Origin: Bacteroidales bacterium UBA2287
GTDB lineage: Bacteria > Bacteroidota > Bacteroidia > Bacteroidales > Tenuifilaceae
Reading direction: 5' to 3'
NCBI GenBank assembly: GCA_002345675.1
Contig: DDWL01000008.1
Location: forward strand, 1-64,000
DNA: 64,000 nucleotides
The notes beneath the pieces were generated by a model. That model was not told the origin of the DNA and made no database searches. It saw only the letters and a program-made list of their open reading frames with translations. Shown in pieces: positions 45,823-55,424 of this stretch. Numbering within the stretch: the stretch's first letter is position 1; every line of letters begins with the position of its first letter. Position numbers and translations under genes: made by a program.

Positions 45823-46318
45823 TTTCCCATAAAACTCAACATTCTCAAATTCCAATCTTTTCCCTCCATTTTTCTTTTGGTTTACAAAAACTATTTATCG
45901 TATTAAGTGTTATAAACTTAATTCAGGTTTTGTACCAAGAACTCTAGTGACATGCTTTTGTGCTTCTTTTTAACTTGAATATTCCCTCTCCCGATAACTA
46001 TCGGAAAATATCCTATTTTCTTTTTTATAGTTCGAAATTCAAAGGTCACGCAATTTGTTTGCTTCCGATTGTAAATAATCGGATCGTAATTTAAAAACCA
46101 GAAAGTACTTTTTAGTATTTGCTTTGAATTAAATATCAAACGATTGCACTTCGATGTTGTAATAGAGTTGAGGCTTTAACGTAAACAAAAATCAATTTGT
46201 GAAACTTAACTTGTTGGTTAAAATTGACCGTTGTTTAATAACAAGTTTAATTTTAGTTTAATTATTAGTTAATTTTTTAGGAGGTCGAAATATTATTTTT
46301 TTAAAAGAAATAAATAGT
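45823..46318. other. Leader region upstream of susC
   Basis: 496 AT-rich bases between the regulator and the susC-like gene. A copy of the CCCGATAACTATCGG palindrome lies at 45990-46004. Promoter and operator for the polysaccharide locus are expected here, but I cannot pick a clear consensus match. No gene is credible; a 73-codon minus-strand frame has no features. Confidence 0.4.
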
Positions 46319-49309
46319 ATGAAGCAAAAATTATCTCTCCTATTTGTATTTTTTCTTACTAGCGCCAGCTTGCTTGGCCAGGTAGAAATTACAGGAACTG
46401 TTACCGATGACAAAACGGAACCCCTTCCGGGTGTTTCGGTAATTGTAAAAGGCACAACTCGAGGCATTTCTACCGACATCGATGGGAAATACTTTATAAA
46501 TGTCGATGCGCAAGAAGAGCTGGAGTTCTCCATGGTAGGCATGGTTTCGCAGTCGGTAATTGTTGGTAACCGAACAGTTATTGACATTACGCTTTTAACC
46601 GAAGCCACCCAACTTGGCGAAGTAGTTGTAATTGGCTACGGAACTCAACGTGCCAAGGATTTAACGGCTCCAATTGTTAGGGTTTCGGGCGATAATCTTG
46701 CAAAGCAATCAACATCAAATGCAATGCAGGCGCTTCAGGGAAAGGCTGCTGGAGTTCAAATTATTAATAGCGGTGTTCCAGGAAGAGGCCCTGCCGTTAA
46801 AATTAGAGGAATTGGCTCCATTGGCGATTATGCTAATCCTCTTTTTATTGTCGATGGGGTTTTTGTCGATAATATCGACTTTTTAAGTTCCTCCGACATT
46901 GAAGACCTAAATGTACTAAAAGACGCCTCGGCCTCGGCAATTTATGGTGTTAGAGCAGCAAACGGGGTTATACTGGTTACCACAAAGAAAGGAAAAACCG
47001 GAAAGCCCTTAATTAACTACGATGCCTACTTTGGTCTTCAAACGCCCGTAAATGTTATGAAATTGGCTACAAAGGATCAGTATGTCGAAGTGCTTAACGA
47101 GGCAAACCAATCAACAACAGGCTATGTCCCCAAGGATCCAGCGGCTTATCCAACAAGTATCGACTGGTATCAGGAGCTTTTACGAAATGCCCCTATGAGC
47201 AACCATAGTATCGATATTTCGGGAGCAAACGAAATGACCAATTACTCCTTTGGTGGAAGTTATCTTTATCAGCAAGGAGTTATGGATTCGAAAAATCAGT
47301 ACGATAGAATAAACCTTCGCGTAAGACTCGATCAGAATGTGAACGATTTTTTAAAAATTGGAGTTAATAATATTCTCTCAAAGTACAATAAGTATAGCCC
47401 CAACGAAAGTGCATTTTTTAGCGCATACGTTAATCCTCCAGTTTACTCGGTTTACGACGATGCTAACGAAGAGGCCTTTCCCATAAAATTTGGATCGCCA
47501 CAAAAGTATGGTTTCGGAAACCAGTACGGCAACCCTGTTGCAGCTGCATACTACCCCAATAATTACGAAAAGGGAACTAACCTTGTTTTTGGCGCATACA
47601 CCGAATTTTACTTAATAAAGGATAGGCTAACCTTTAAAACAGCATACAATCAAAACTTTATCAACTATACTCCGCTAAATTATACACCAGCTTACAACGT
47701 TGGTGGTTCACAAGGAATTCGCAAGTCGAGCCTTACAAAAACTTCAAATAGTTCAACAAAGCAAATAATCGACAATTTACTTACTTTCAATGATAGAACG
47801 GGACCACATACCTACTCGGTTTTGCTAGGCCAATCGACAAGAATTGAGAAGTCGGAGTTTTTATCGGGCTCGGCTCTCGATGTTCCCGGAATCGACGATC
47901 AGTCGATTTATATTGTAACCGGATCGTACTTAGGCCGAAATTCCTGGGATGGAGCTTCACGTTTTCATGGAGTATCGTTTTTTACCAGAGGTACATATAG
48001 CTATAACAGCAAGTACTTGGCCACGTTAACTTTTAGGGCCGACGGAAGTTCGAAGTACCAAGAAAAATGGGCATACTTCCCTTCAATAGGCTTGGGCTGG
48101 AATCTCTCTGAGGAAGACTTTTTAGTGGATAATACATTGATTTCATACCTTAAAGCAAGGGTAAGCTGGGGGCTTATGGGCAACGACAATGTTCCTTCTA
48201 ATTCGGCATTTATACTTGGACAAGCAGGACCCGAAAGTTCGGGAATATTTGGCAACAACCTTGTCGATGGCGTTGGCGCTCAAACCGTTCTTCAAAACTT
48301 TTTAAAATGGGAGCAGGTAAGCGAATTCAACCTTGGATTCGACTTTATAGCACGAAATACTAAGCTGTCGGGCGATATCGATTTTTATCATAGGGTTACA
48401 AGCAACGTTGTATTTTATGCTCCTATAGCAACTGGTGGTGGCGTGGCCGATTTGCTTGCAAATAACGGGAAAGTTTTAAATGCTGGCATTGAGCTTAGCC
48501 TGAATTGGAAAGACAAAATAACCGATAACCTAAACTACACTATTGGGTTTAACGCATCAACGGTTTACAATAGCGTTCTCGAACTCGAAGGCCGTGACTA
48601 TATTCCGGGAGCTTATGTTAGGGGAAACTATACAACTCGCACTGCAGTTGGGCATCCCATAGGCTCATTTTATGGCTACGAAATCGACGGGGTTTACGCA
48701 TCCGAATCGCAAGCTCTTCTCGATCCAGTAAGCCAAACTATAAAAGACAAAGGATTCTTTAAGTATAAAGACCAAAATGATGATAACGTTATTAACGATT
48801 TAGATAAGGTTTACTTAGGTAGCCCAATACCTTGGCTTATTACAGGGCTCGACTTTGGAATGAACTATAACAAGTTCGATGTTAGCATTTCAATTTATAG
48901 CCAAATAGGAAATAAAGTTTTAAACGCTAAGCGAATGAATCGCGACGTTTTTGCCGATGGAAACTACGACCAGGATTTTGTTGAGAATAGATGGACAACC
49001 GATAGTAAATCGGACGAGTACCCTTCGGCGCAAGCCTATAACTTTTCGTACACGCAGCAGGCAAACGACTTTTTTGTCGAAGATGGATCGTTTGTGAGAA
49101 TTCAGAATATTCAAATTGGCTACACCACCAATAAAATCAAGCTAATTCAAATGCTTAGGGTGTTTGTTTCGGCACAGCGACCCTACTCGTTTTTTACATA
49201 TAATGGGTTTACCCCCGAAATAGGCGGAAGCCCTATAAGTGCTGGTGTCGATAATTCTGTTTACCCCATGCAAGCTATTTACAGCTTGGGTTTAAAGGCT
49301 AACTTTTAA
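46319..49309 (+). CDS. susC: SusC/RagA family TonB-dependent outer-membrane transporter
   Basis: Imports oligosaccharides across the outer membrane using TonB energy, in complex with the SusD-like lipoprotein. The 996-residue protein has a signal peptide (1-20), the N-terminal carboxypeptidase-regulatory-like domain (about 22-100, GTVTDDKTEPLPGVSVIVKG), the SusC-specific stretch VVVIGYGTQRAKDLTAPI (about 101-118), a plug (about 120-240 with LKDASASAIYGVRAANGVIL) and the barrel ending LGLKANF. It starts the polysaccharide-utilisation operon with susD 12 bases downstream. Confidence 0.95.
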   Translation: MKQKLSLLFVFFLTSASLLGQVEITGTVTDDKTEPLPGVSVIVKGTTRGISTDIDGKYFINVDAQEELEFSMVGMVSQSVIVGNRTVIDITLLTEATQLGEVVVIGYGTQRAKDLTAPIVRVSGDNLAKQSTSNAMQALQGKAAGVQIINSGVPGRGPAVKIRGIGSIGDYANPLFIVDGVFVDNIDFLSSSDIEDLNVLKDASASAIYGVRAANGVILVTTKKGKTGKPLINYDAYFGLQTPVNVMKLATKDQYVEVLNEANQSTTGYVPKDPAAYPTSIDWYQELLRNAPMSNHSIDISGANEMTNYSFGGSYLYQQGVMDSKNQYDRINLRVRLDQNVNDFLKIGVNNILSKYNKYSPNESAFFSAYVNPPVYSVYDDANEEAFPIKFGSPQKYGFGNQYGNPVAAAYYPNNYEKGTNLVFGAYTEFYLIKDRLTFKTAYNQNFINYTPLNYTPAYNVGGSQGIRKSSLTKTSNSSTKQIIDNLLTFNDRTGPHTYSVLLGQSTRIEKSEFLSGSALDVPGIDDQSIYIVTGSYLGRNSWDGASRFHGVSFFTRGTYSYNSKYLATLTFRADGSSKYQEKWAYFPSIGLGWNLSEEDFLVDNTLISYLKARVSWGLMGNDNVPSNSAFILGQAGPESSGIFGNNLVDGVGAQTVLQNFLKWEQVSEFNLGFDFIARNTKLSGDIDFYHRVTSNVVFYAPIATGGGVADLLANNGKVLNAGIELSLNWKDKITDNLNYTIGFNASTVYNSVLELEGRDYIPGAYVRGNYTTRTAVGHPIGSFYGYEIDGVYASESQALLDPVSQTIKDKGFFKYKDQNDDNVINDLDKVYLGSPIPWLITGLDFGMNYNKFDVSISIYSQIGNKVLNAKRMNRDVFADGNYDQDFVENRWTTDSKSDEYPSAQAYNFSYTQQANDFFVEDGSFVRIQNIQIGYTTNKIKLIQMLRVFVSAQRPYSFFTYNGFTPEIGGSPISAGVDNSVYPMQAIYSLGLKANF

Positions 49310-49321
49310 AGTATTGGGTAT

Positions 49322-50809
49322 ATGAGACTAATTAAAATACTACTTGTTGTTTTCACATTGTTTACACTTACAAACTGTGAAGATTTTTTAGATATTCGAC
49401 CCGAGGGAACCATTCCCACAACTGGAATCGACTATTCAAAAATAGAAAATGTATTCCTTCCCATTAGTGCGTCGTATGCGAAGTTGAGATCGTATGGCGC
49501 TCATGTTTTCCCATACATTGGAGCCTTCGAAATTGCTGCCGACAATGCCGACAAAGGCAGTTCGCCCGAAGACAACCCGACAATGAAAGAAATTGATGAT
49601 TTAACGTACGAATCCTCGAATGCTTTGATAAATGACTTGTGGAAAGGCTATTTCGATATTGTAAGCGGTGCTAACTATGCCATACATCAAATGCCCCTGT
49701 TCGAGCAAGCATTACTCAATAGCAGCGACAAACTTTATGCTAGGCAATGCCAAGGCGAAGTTAAGGCTATTAGAGCTTACGCCTATTTTAACTTAACCCG
49801 TGTGTTTGGTAGGGTTCCAATTATCGACACAACCCTATCATCGGATCAGCTTGCTGCGGTAAGCCAGTCCACCACCCAGCAGCTATATACATTTATCGAA
49901 AAGGATTTAAGCGAAGCCATTCAGGTTTTACCCTCTTCGTATTCGAACGAATGGGGCGGACGTATTAACAAGTACACTGCAATGGCAATAAAAGCAAAGG
50001 TTCACATGTACCAAGCCGAATGGGATTCGGTTGCGTCGCTAACCGATAGAATAATTGCATCGGGACGGTATAACCTTTTAGGCAACTTTAGAGAGGTGTT
50101 TAGTGTCGATGGCGAAAATAGCCGCGAATCGCTTTTCGAAATTCAAAGTTCCACATTGGGAAACTCTACTGGCCCAACTACATTTTTAGAGTATGCTTAC
50201 GTTCAGGGACCTCGAGGAAATACCCCAAGCAGCATGCAGGGGTGGGGTTTTTGTACGCCAAGTCAAAGTCTTATCGATTTTTACACTGCAAGAGGCGAAG
50301 TAATTCGACCTGCAACAACATTACTTTACAGGGGCACCAAAACACCCGAAGGCGACAGCATTAAAAATAGCTGTTCCAACCCCGTTTACAACGGAAAGGT
50401 TTACACCCCTTCGAGTTACAATAACTGGAACTTTAACGGTTACGGTTTCGATCATAACATTCGAATACTTAGGTACTCCGATGTGCTTTTAATGCATGCC
50501 GAAGCAATTGTTAACGGTGCTGCCGTTACACTAATTAGCGGAATTACAGCCGACGAAGCGGTTAACATAGTTCGGCGAAGGGCAGGTTTAACCGATATAG
50601 CAGGAGTAACACTTCAGGATATTTGGGACGAACGCCGCGCCGAACTCGCCATGGAACAGGATCGGTTTTTCGACCTAATTCGTACAGGGCAAGCTCCCAT
50701 TGTTCTTGCACCCAAGGGCTTTGTTACAGGAAAGCATGAGCTTTACCCTATTCCTTCGGCCCAACGGCAACTGAATACCCAATTAACCCAAAATAATGGA
50801 TACAACTAA
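49322..50809 (+). CDS. susD: SusD/RagB family nutrient-binding outer-membrane lipoprotein
   Basis: Surface lid of the SusC transporter that binds the glycan. The 495-residue lipoprotein has its lipobox at about 17-20 (LTNC) followed by EDFLDIRPEG. The TPR-like SusD helices include KAIRAYAYFNLTRVFGRVP (about 148-166), and the C-terminal part carries RILRYSDVLLMHAEAI and the final DERRAELAMEQDRFFDLIRT. Length and motifs are normal. Confidence 0.95.
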   Translation: MRLIKILLVVFTLFTLTNCEDFLDIRPEGTIPTTGIDYSKIENVFLPISASYAKLRSYGAHVFPYIGAFEIAADNADKGSSPEDNPTMKEIDDLTYESSNALINDLWKGYFDIVSGANYAIHQMPLFEQALLNSSDKLYARQCQGEVKAIRAYAYFNLTRVFGRVPIIDTTLSSDQLAAVSQSTTQQLYTFIEKDLSEAIQVLPSSYSNEWGGRINKYTAMAIKAKVHMYQAEWDSVASLTDRIIASGRYNLLGNFREVFSVDGENSRESLFEIQSSTLGNSTGPTTFLEYAYVQGPRGNTPSSMQGWGFCTPSQSLIDFYTARGEVIRPATTLLYRGTKTPEGDSIKNSCSNPVYNGKVYTPSSYNNWNFNGYGFDHNIRILRYSDVLLMHAEAIVNGAAVTLISGITADEAVNIVRRRAGLTDIAGVTLQDIWDERRAELAMEQDRFFDLIRTGQAPIVLAPKGFVTGKHELYPIPSAQRQLNTQLTQNNGYN

Positions 50810-50845
50810 CCATTTTTTTTTAATGTTTCACTAATTCTTTTAATT

Positions 50846-51715
50846 ATGAAAAACAAGTTTAGAATTTTAGGAGCAATACTCTTTGGAGCAATGCTTATGA
50901 CATCATTAACAATGACATCCTGTAAGGATGACGAACCAGATCCTAATGCAGGTAAAACTGATCCAAGTACTATTGCCACAGCAAACTTGGTTGCTTACTT
51001 TCCTTTTGATGGGAATGGAGTAGAAAAGATCGCATCGTTAAATCCTACTATGATGCCTAATGTAACCTACATTAATGGTCGTCGTGATAAAGCTTATCAA
51101 GGTGCAAGTGGAGCTCATTTGCTTTACTCTCTACCTGCAAACAGCAAACTGAAGACATTAACTTCATTTTCAGTGGCTATGTGGTTTAAATCTCCTGTGG
51201 TTACTGGCGATCCCGAGCCCACTATTTTTGAAATTGGAAAATCGGATGATTTGAATTGGGGTAATTTAAAGTTGGCTTTAAATAGATTAAGCGCAACAGC
51301 TGACTCCTTGCAACTAAAAGCCTTTTTCCTTAAATCGGGTGCGATTTGGGAGCCACAGCACATAGGTTTTTCGAAAAGGGTATTTACTACCAATGTATGG
51401 ATGCATTTAGTTTTGCAGTATAATGAAACTACTTCTAAATATATGATCTATAAAGATGGCGTTAAGGTAGTTACCAATGATGCTGTTGAGAATCGTTACT
51501 CGGGTCCTGGTGAAATACCGCTTGGAGCCTTAGCTTTTGCTAACGCTGATAAAATTAATATAGGTGCTTGGCGCCCAAAAACGGAAGGTACAGCAACAGA
51601 TGCATGGATGGGTTGGTTTATGGGCAACCTTGATGAACTTCGTGTTTACGATAAAGCCCTAAGCGCAACCGAAGTTAAGGCTTTGTATGATGCTGAAGTA
51701 ACTTGGGTTGAATAA
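50846..51715 (+). CDS. LamG-like lipoprotein, probable surface glycan-binding protein
   Basis: The 289-residue lipoprotein has its lipobox at about 22-26 (MTSC) followed by an acidic KDDEPDPNAG linker. One concanavalin-like/LamG jelly-roll domain spans about 45-285, with landmarks LVAYFPFDGNGVEK, FSVAMWFKSP, WMHLVLQYNETTSKYMIYKD and GNLDELRVYDKALSATEVKAL. Its place right after susD is the usual position of SusE/SGBP-type proteins, so it probably binds the target polysaccharide at the cell surface. It ends at a terminator, which may lower expression of the enzymes further on. Confidence 0.75.
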   Translation: MKNKFRILGAILFGAMLMTSLTMTSCKDDEPDPNAGKTDPSTIATANLVAYFPFDGNGVEKIASLNPTMMPNVTYINGRRDKAYQGASGAHLLYSLPANSKLKTLTSFSVAMWFKSPVVTGDPEPTIFEIGKSDDLNWGNLKLALNRLSATADSLQLKAFFLKSGAIWEPQHIGFSKRVFTTNVWMHLVLQYNETTSKYMIYKDGVKVVTNDAVENRYSGPGEIPLGALAFANADKINIGAWRPKTEGTATDAWMGWFMGNLDELRVYDKALSATEVKALYDAEVTWVE

Positions 51716-51735
51716 TTAAGTTAACTAAAAACCTT

Positions 51736-51772
51736 GGGTGGAGGAGATTTACACCTCTTCCACCCTTTTTTC
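51736..51772 (+). terminator. Terminator after the susCD-LamG genes
   Basis: Stem GGGTGGAGGAG (51736-51746) with CTCTTCCACCC (51755-51765; one G-U pair) followed by seven T residues. It separates the transporter and binding-protein genes from the enzyme genes, as in many loci where susCD are expressed more strongly. Confidence 0.8.
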
Positions 51773-51794
51773 TTGTAATTCAACATATTTTTAA

Positions 51795-53453
51795 ATGAAA
51801 CTATTTGCCCTACTTCTTTTACCATTTCTGTTTTTTATGTCCTGCAAAAAGGAGGACAAAATTGTTGTTAACGATATTTTAATCGATACGGTTTTAGTCA
51901 ATAATATTTATGTGCCAAATAGTTCTTCGGTTAATAATGTCGATTTTATAAATATTGGAATTAAAATAGTTTTCAACAACGAGGTCGACACTTCAAAGTT
52001 TGTAAAAAGCAAGCTGTTTATTAGTGGTGGTGTCGATACTGCCTATAACCATCGATTCGATATTTCAAGAAAAGCGCTTTATATTTCCCCCAGCAATTCA
52101 CTTAATGCACTTGCAAGTTATAGGCTTGTATTCGATCAGGGAGAGAATTTGGGAGGAATTAATAAAACATTATACTCTTTTGTATTTAGAACAAGGATTG
52201 ACAGCACTCCAAAATTTCCTGCAATTTCCGACGAGGCCCTGCTGACCTTGGTTCAGCACCAAACCTTTAAATATTTCTGGGATTATGGTCATCCCGTTTC
52301 GGGCTTAGCCCGAGATCGCTTAGGTTCGGGCGACATTATAACATCGGGGGGCAGTGGCTTTGGTGTAATGGCCATTTTAGTTGGCATTGAGCGTAACTTT
52401 ATTACCCGAGAAGAGGGTTTCGAAAGGCTAAATAAAATTGTAAACTTTTTGGTTAACCCACAAACCGACAAATTCCATGGGGCATTTCCCCACTGGCTTA
52501 ACGGGAGTACTGGTAAGGTTGTGCCATTTAGCACCAAGGACAATGGCGGCGATCTTGTTGAAACCGCATTCCTAATACAGGGTTTACTCACCGTTAAGGA
52601 GTACTTTAAAAATGGGTCGTTGCCCGAAGTATCGATGTGCGACTCAATTCAAAAAATTTGGGAAAACGTTGAGTGGGACTGGTACCAAAAAAATGAGGAG
52701 AATGTTTTGTACTGGCATTGGTCGCCAAGCTATAGCTGGGAAATGAACCACCAAATTGGAGGATGGAACGAAGCGCTTATGACTTATGTTTTGGCTGCGA
52801 GTTCGCCTACTCACTCAATTTCGAAGCAAGTTTACGATAACGGCTGGGCTCGAAACGGTACTTACCCCATGGTAAACAATAAATTGTTTTATGGTATTCA
52901 GCTCCCCCTTGGTTCCGATTATGGAGGGCCACTATTTTTTGCCCATTACTCATTTTTAGGATTGGATCCGCGAAATTTAACCGACCAGTATGCAAACTAT
53001 TGGAGCCAAAATGTTGCCCATACGCAAATAAACCAAGCTCGTTGCATTGCAAATCCTAAGAAGTATGTTGGTTACTCGGCCGAGTGCTGGGGCCTTACTG
53101 CAAGCGACATTCAAAATGGCTATAGCGCTAGTTCTCCAACAAACGATTTGGGCGTTATTGCTCCAACGGCAGCGCTTTCATCATACCCATACACATCCAG
53201 CGAGAGCCTAAAGGCTATGAAATTCTTCTATTACATTTTAGGCGATAAAATATGGGGCGAATACGGCTTTTACGATGCATTTAATTTAACGTCCCTCTGG
53301 TTTGCCGATTCATATATTGCTATCGATCAGGGGCCAATTGTTTGTATGATCGAAAATCACCGAACGGGATTGCTATGGGATTTGTTTATGGCCAACAACG
53401 ATGTTCAGTTGGGTTTAAATAAACTTGAATTCAGTTACTTAGAGACTGAATAA
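51795..53453 (+). CDS. GH144-like endo-beta-1,2-glucanase lipoprotein with N-terminal Ig-like domain
   Basis: The 552-residue lipoprotein has its lipobox at about 14-17 (FMSC). A beta-sandwich Ig-like domain (about 35-135, KIVFNNEVDTSKFVKSKLF) precedes an (alpha/alpha)6 barrel of the glucoamylase-like Pfam family that holds GH144 (about 150-545). Landmarks are FKYFWDYGHPVSGLARDR, SGGSGFGVMAILVGIERNFI, WNEALMTYVLAASSPTH and IDQGPIVCMIENHRTGLLWD. Characterised GH144 members are endo-beta-1,2-glucanases that release sophoro-oligosaccharides. Lipidation suggests the outer membrane, so it may make the first cuts. The family call is from remembered motifs. Confidence 0.75.
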   Translation: MKLFALLLLPFLFFMSCKKEDKIVVNDILIDTVLVNNIYVPNSSSVNNVDFINIGIKIVFNNEVDTSKFVKSKLFISGGVDTAYNHRFDISRKALYISPSNSLNALASYRLVFDQGENLGGINKTLYSFVFRTRIDSTPKFPAISDEALLTLVQHQTFKYFWDYGHPVSGLARDRLGSGDIITSGGSGFGVMAILVGIERNFITREEGFERLNKIVNFLVNPQTDKFHGAFPHWLNGSTGKVVPFSTKDNGGDLVETAFLIQGLLTVKEYFKNGSLPEVSMCDSIQKIWENVEWDWYQKNEENVLYWHWSPSYSWEMNHQIGGWNEALMTYVLAASSPTHSISKQVYDNGWARNGTYPMVNNKLFYGIQLPLGSDYGGPLFFAHYSFLGLDPRNLTDQYANYWSQNVAHTQINQARCIANPKKYVGYSAECWGLTASDIQNGYSASSPTNDLGVIAPTAALSSYPYTSSESLKAMKFFYYILGDKIWGEYGFYDAFNLTSLWFADSYIAIDQGPIVCMIENHRTGLLWDLFMANNDVQLGLNKLEFSYLETE

Positions 53454-53763
53454 ATAGCCACGCCCCGGTAGTTGTAGGGGTAGCCCGTGGGAAATTTAAT
53501 TCATAAATAATGAGCCCTGATTAATTAAACATGCTATATAACTAGAGCCAAAAAATGGTTACAAACGGGTTAAAATCCAATGTCGTTAAGTTAACAATTC
53601 CTATTGACGCTTCCAAGTCCGCTGGACTCCCGATAGTTATCGGGAGGAAGGTCTTTAACTTGGCATCGTCTGAAAGACATGCAAACGTTAAAAGACCTTA
53701 ACTAAACGATAACGGGTTTACACCCCATAAACAACTAGCATTTCAACCTTAAAAACAGAATAT
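53454..53763. other. Intergenic region with repeat fragments
   Basis: No gene. GCCACGCCCCGGTAGTTG (53458-53475) resembles the terminal inverted repeat of the element at 60706, and CCCGATAGTTATCGGG (53629-53644) is a copy of the dispersed palindrome. Confidence 0.55.
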
Positions 53764-55146
53764 ATGAGAATCTATAGATTTTTACTACTTTTTGTTCTGA
53801 TTCTTTCAGCCTGCGATCAGCCACAAAGTATTGTATACAAGTCGAATGGGAAAGTTGACTATCCTATTACAGCTGATGAGGAAACTATGCTCGACTCCAT
53901 TCAGCATAAAACCTTTCTCTTCTTTTTAAACGAGCACCATCCCGAATGGGGAATTGTAAAGGATCGCGCAGCAGCTTGGGCTCCCTCGAGTACTGCATCA
54001 ACAGGGTTTGGTATTCCTTGCTTTGCAATAGGTGTTGAGCGTAACTGGATTACAAGGGAACAAGCAGCCCAAATAACTTTGAATATGCTTAATTTCTACA
54101 TGAATTCCAATCAGAGCACCGATTCCACAGCTGCTGGCTATAAAGGGTTTTACTACCACTTTCATAGAATGAAAACTGGAGCTCGCGAGTGGAAATGCGA
54201 ACTGTCATCGGTCGACACGGGTTTGCTAATGATGGGGATTCTCTTTGCCCGAAACTACTACAACACCGACAATGAGGTTGAAAAGCAGATTCGTTCATTA
54301 GCCGGCGTTTTACTTGGCAGGGTCGATTGGGATTTTTTGGAGATGCCCGACTCGGGACATTTTGCTCGTACAATTTCAATGGGCTGGTACCCCGAAACAG
54401 GCCAACATAATATGGGTTGGAAAGGCTATAACGAAGCCCTTTTCCTTTACATTTTAGCCGCAGGGTCGGGAATGGAAAATGTTGAAAGAAGCTACGAAGC
54501 TTGGCTAAAATCGTACAAGTGGAATACGCCCTACGAGGGTTTGTCGCATGCTGCATTTCCTCCTTTATTTGGCCATCAGTTCTCGCAGGCATTTATCGAT
54601 TTTCGCGGACTAGTCGATCCCTATATGAAAGAAAAAGGCATTGATTACTTCGAAAATTCTCGCCGTGCAACCTACGTTCAGCGTTTGTACGCAATCGAGA
54701 ATCCAAAGGGCTGGGTTGGCTACGATTCGCTTAGCTGGGGAGTAACAGCTAGCGATGGTCCAACGGAAAAGTATAACTTCGACGATAAAGTGTTTGAGGG
54801 TTATGCAGGAAGAGGCACAAGCGGCCCCGACTATAATTACTTCGACGACGGAACTATTGCGCCATACGCATCGATTTCATCGTTACCCTTTGCTCCCGAA
54901 ATTGTTTTGCCAACAATAAAATCGATGCTTCAAAAGAATGACCAAAAGCTTTGGGGAAAATATGGCTTTTACGATGCTTTTAATCCAACGGCAAAATGGG
55001 TTAACGACGATTTTATTGGAATTGCTCAGGGCCCAATGCTAATTATGATCGAAAACTTTCGTACGGGTTTAGTTTGGAACTATGTTATGAAAGACCCAAT
55101 AATTCAAAAAGGCTTAAACAAACTAGAGTACGAGTATTTAGAGTAG
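53764..55146 (+). CDS. Second GH144-like glucoamylase-family lipoprotein
   Basis: The 460-residue lipoprotein has its lipobox at about 14-17 (LSAC) and one (alpha/alpha)6-barrel domain covering nearly the whole protein, without the Ig-like domain of its neighbour. Landmarks are FFLNEHHPEWGIVKDRAAAW, ASTGFGIPCFAIGVERNWIT, WKGYNEALFLYILAAGSG, YDSLSWGVTASDGPTEKYNF, DDGTIAPYASISSLPFAPE and IAQGPMLIMIENFRTGLVWN. It shares the family but not close identity with the preceding enzyme, so the two may act on different chain lengths or linkages. An exported endo-beta-1,2-glucanase or sophorose-type hydrolase is inferred. Confidence 0.75.
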   Translation: MRIYRFLLLFVLILSACDQPQSIVYKSNGKVDYPITADEETMLDSIQHKTFLFFLNEHHPEWGIVKDRAAAWAPSSTASTGFGIPCFAIGVERNWITREQAAQITLNMLNFYMNSNQSTDSTAAGYKGFYYHFHRMKTGAREWKCELSSVDTGLLMMGILFARNYYNTDNEVEKQIRSLAGVLLGRVDWDFLEMPDSGHFARTISMGWYPETGQHNMGWKGYNEALFLYILAAGSGMENVERSYEAWLKSYKWNTPYEGLSHAAFPPLFGHQFSQAFIDFRGLVDPYMKEKGIDYFENSRRATYVQRLYAIENPKGWVGYDSLSWGVTASDGPTEKYNFDDKVFEGYAGRGTSGPDYNYFDDGTIAPYASISSLPFAPEIVLPTIKSMLQKNDQKLWGKYGFYDAFNPTAKWVNDDFIGIAQGPMLIMIENFRTGLVWNYVMKDPIIQKGLNKLEYEYLE

Positions 55147-55173
55147 CTATAGATTGACATTGTGAGGGCTGTC

Positions 55174-55415
55174 ATAATCAACATCAATAAAAAGTAGAAG
55201 TATTTTAGCTACGGAGTAGCGAACTGTTTATAGTAACAAAAACTAATATTAACCAAAAACTCCATAGGAGCGCCCTGTAAATATGGTAAATACCTATTCG
55301 CAAATGTACGAACAAATTGTTTTTGCAGTTCAAGAGAGCGCTCCTCTGGAGTTTTGATGCTTTGATAAATATTTACTATAAACATAAAGCCCCGCTGGGG
55401 CAAGTTTAAACAATT
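55174..55415 (+). repeat. Dispersed 240-bp repeat, copy 1
   Basis: This stretch recurs in the same orientation at 60755-61007 with roughly nine in ten bases the same by eye. It starts ATAATCAACATCAAT and contains small hairpins: AGCTACGGAGTAGC, CTCCATAGGAGCGCC with GAGCGCTCCTCTGGAG, and GCCCCGCTGGGGC near the right end. It fills the gap before the 1062-residue protein gene and codes for nothing recognisable. Confidence 0.8.
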
Positions 55416-55424
55416 TCTAAAATA

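Noticed and set aside
45918..46139. 73-codon minus-strand frame upstream of susC
   Set aside because: It crosses the dispersed palindrome and has no signal, domain or promoter.
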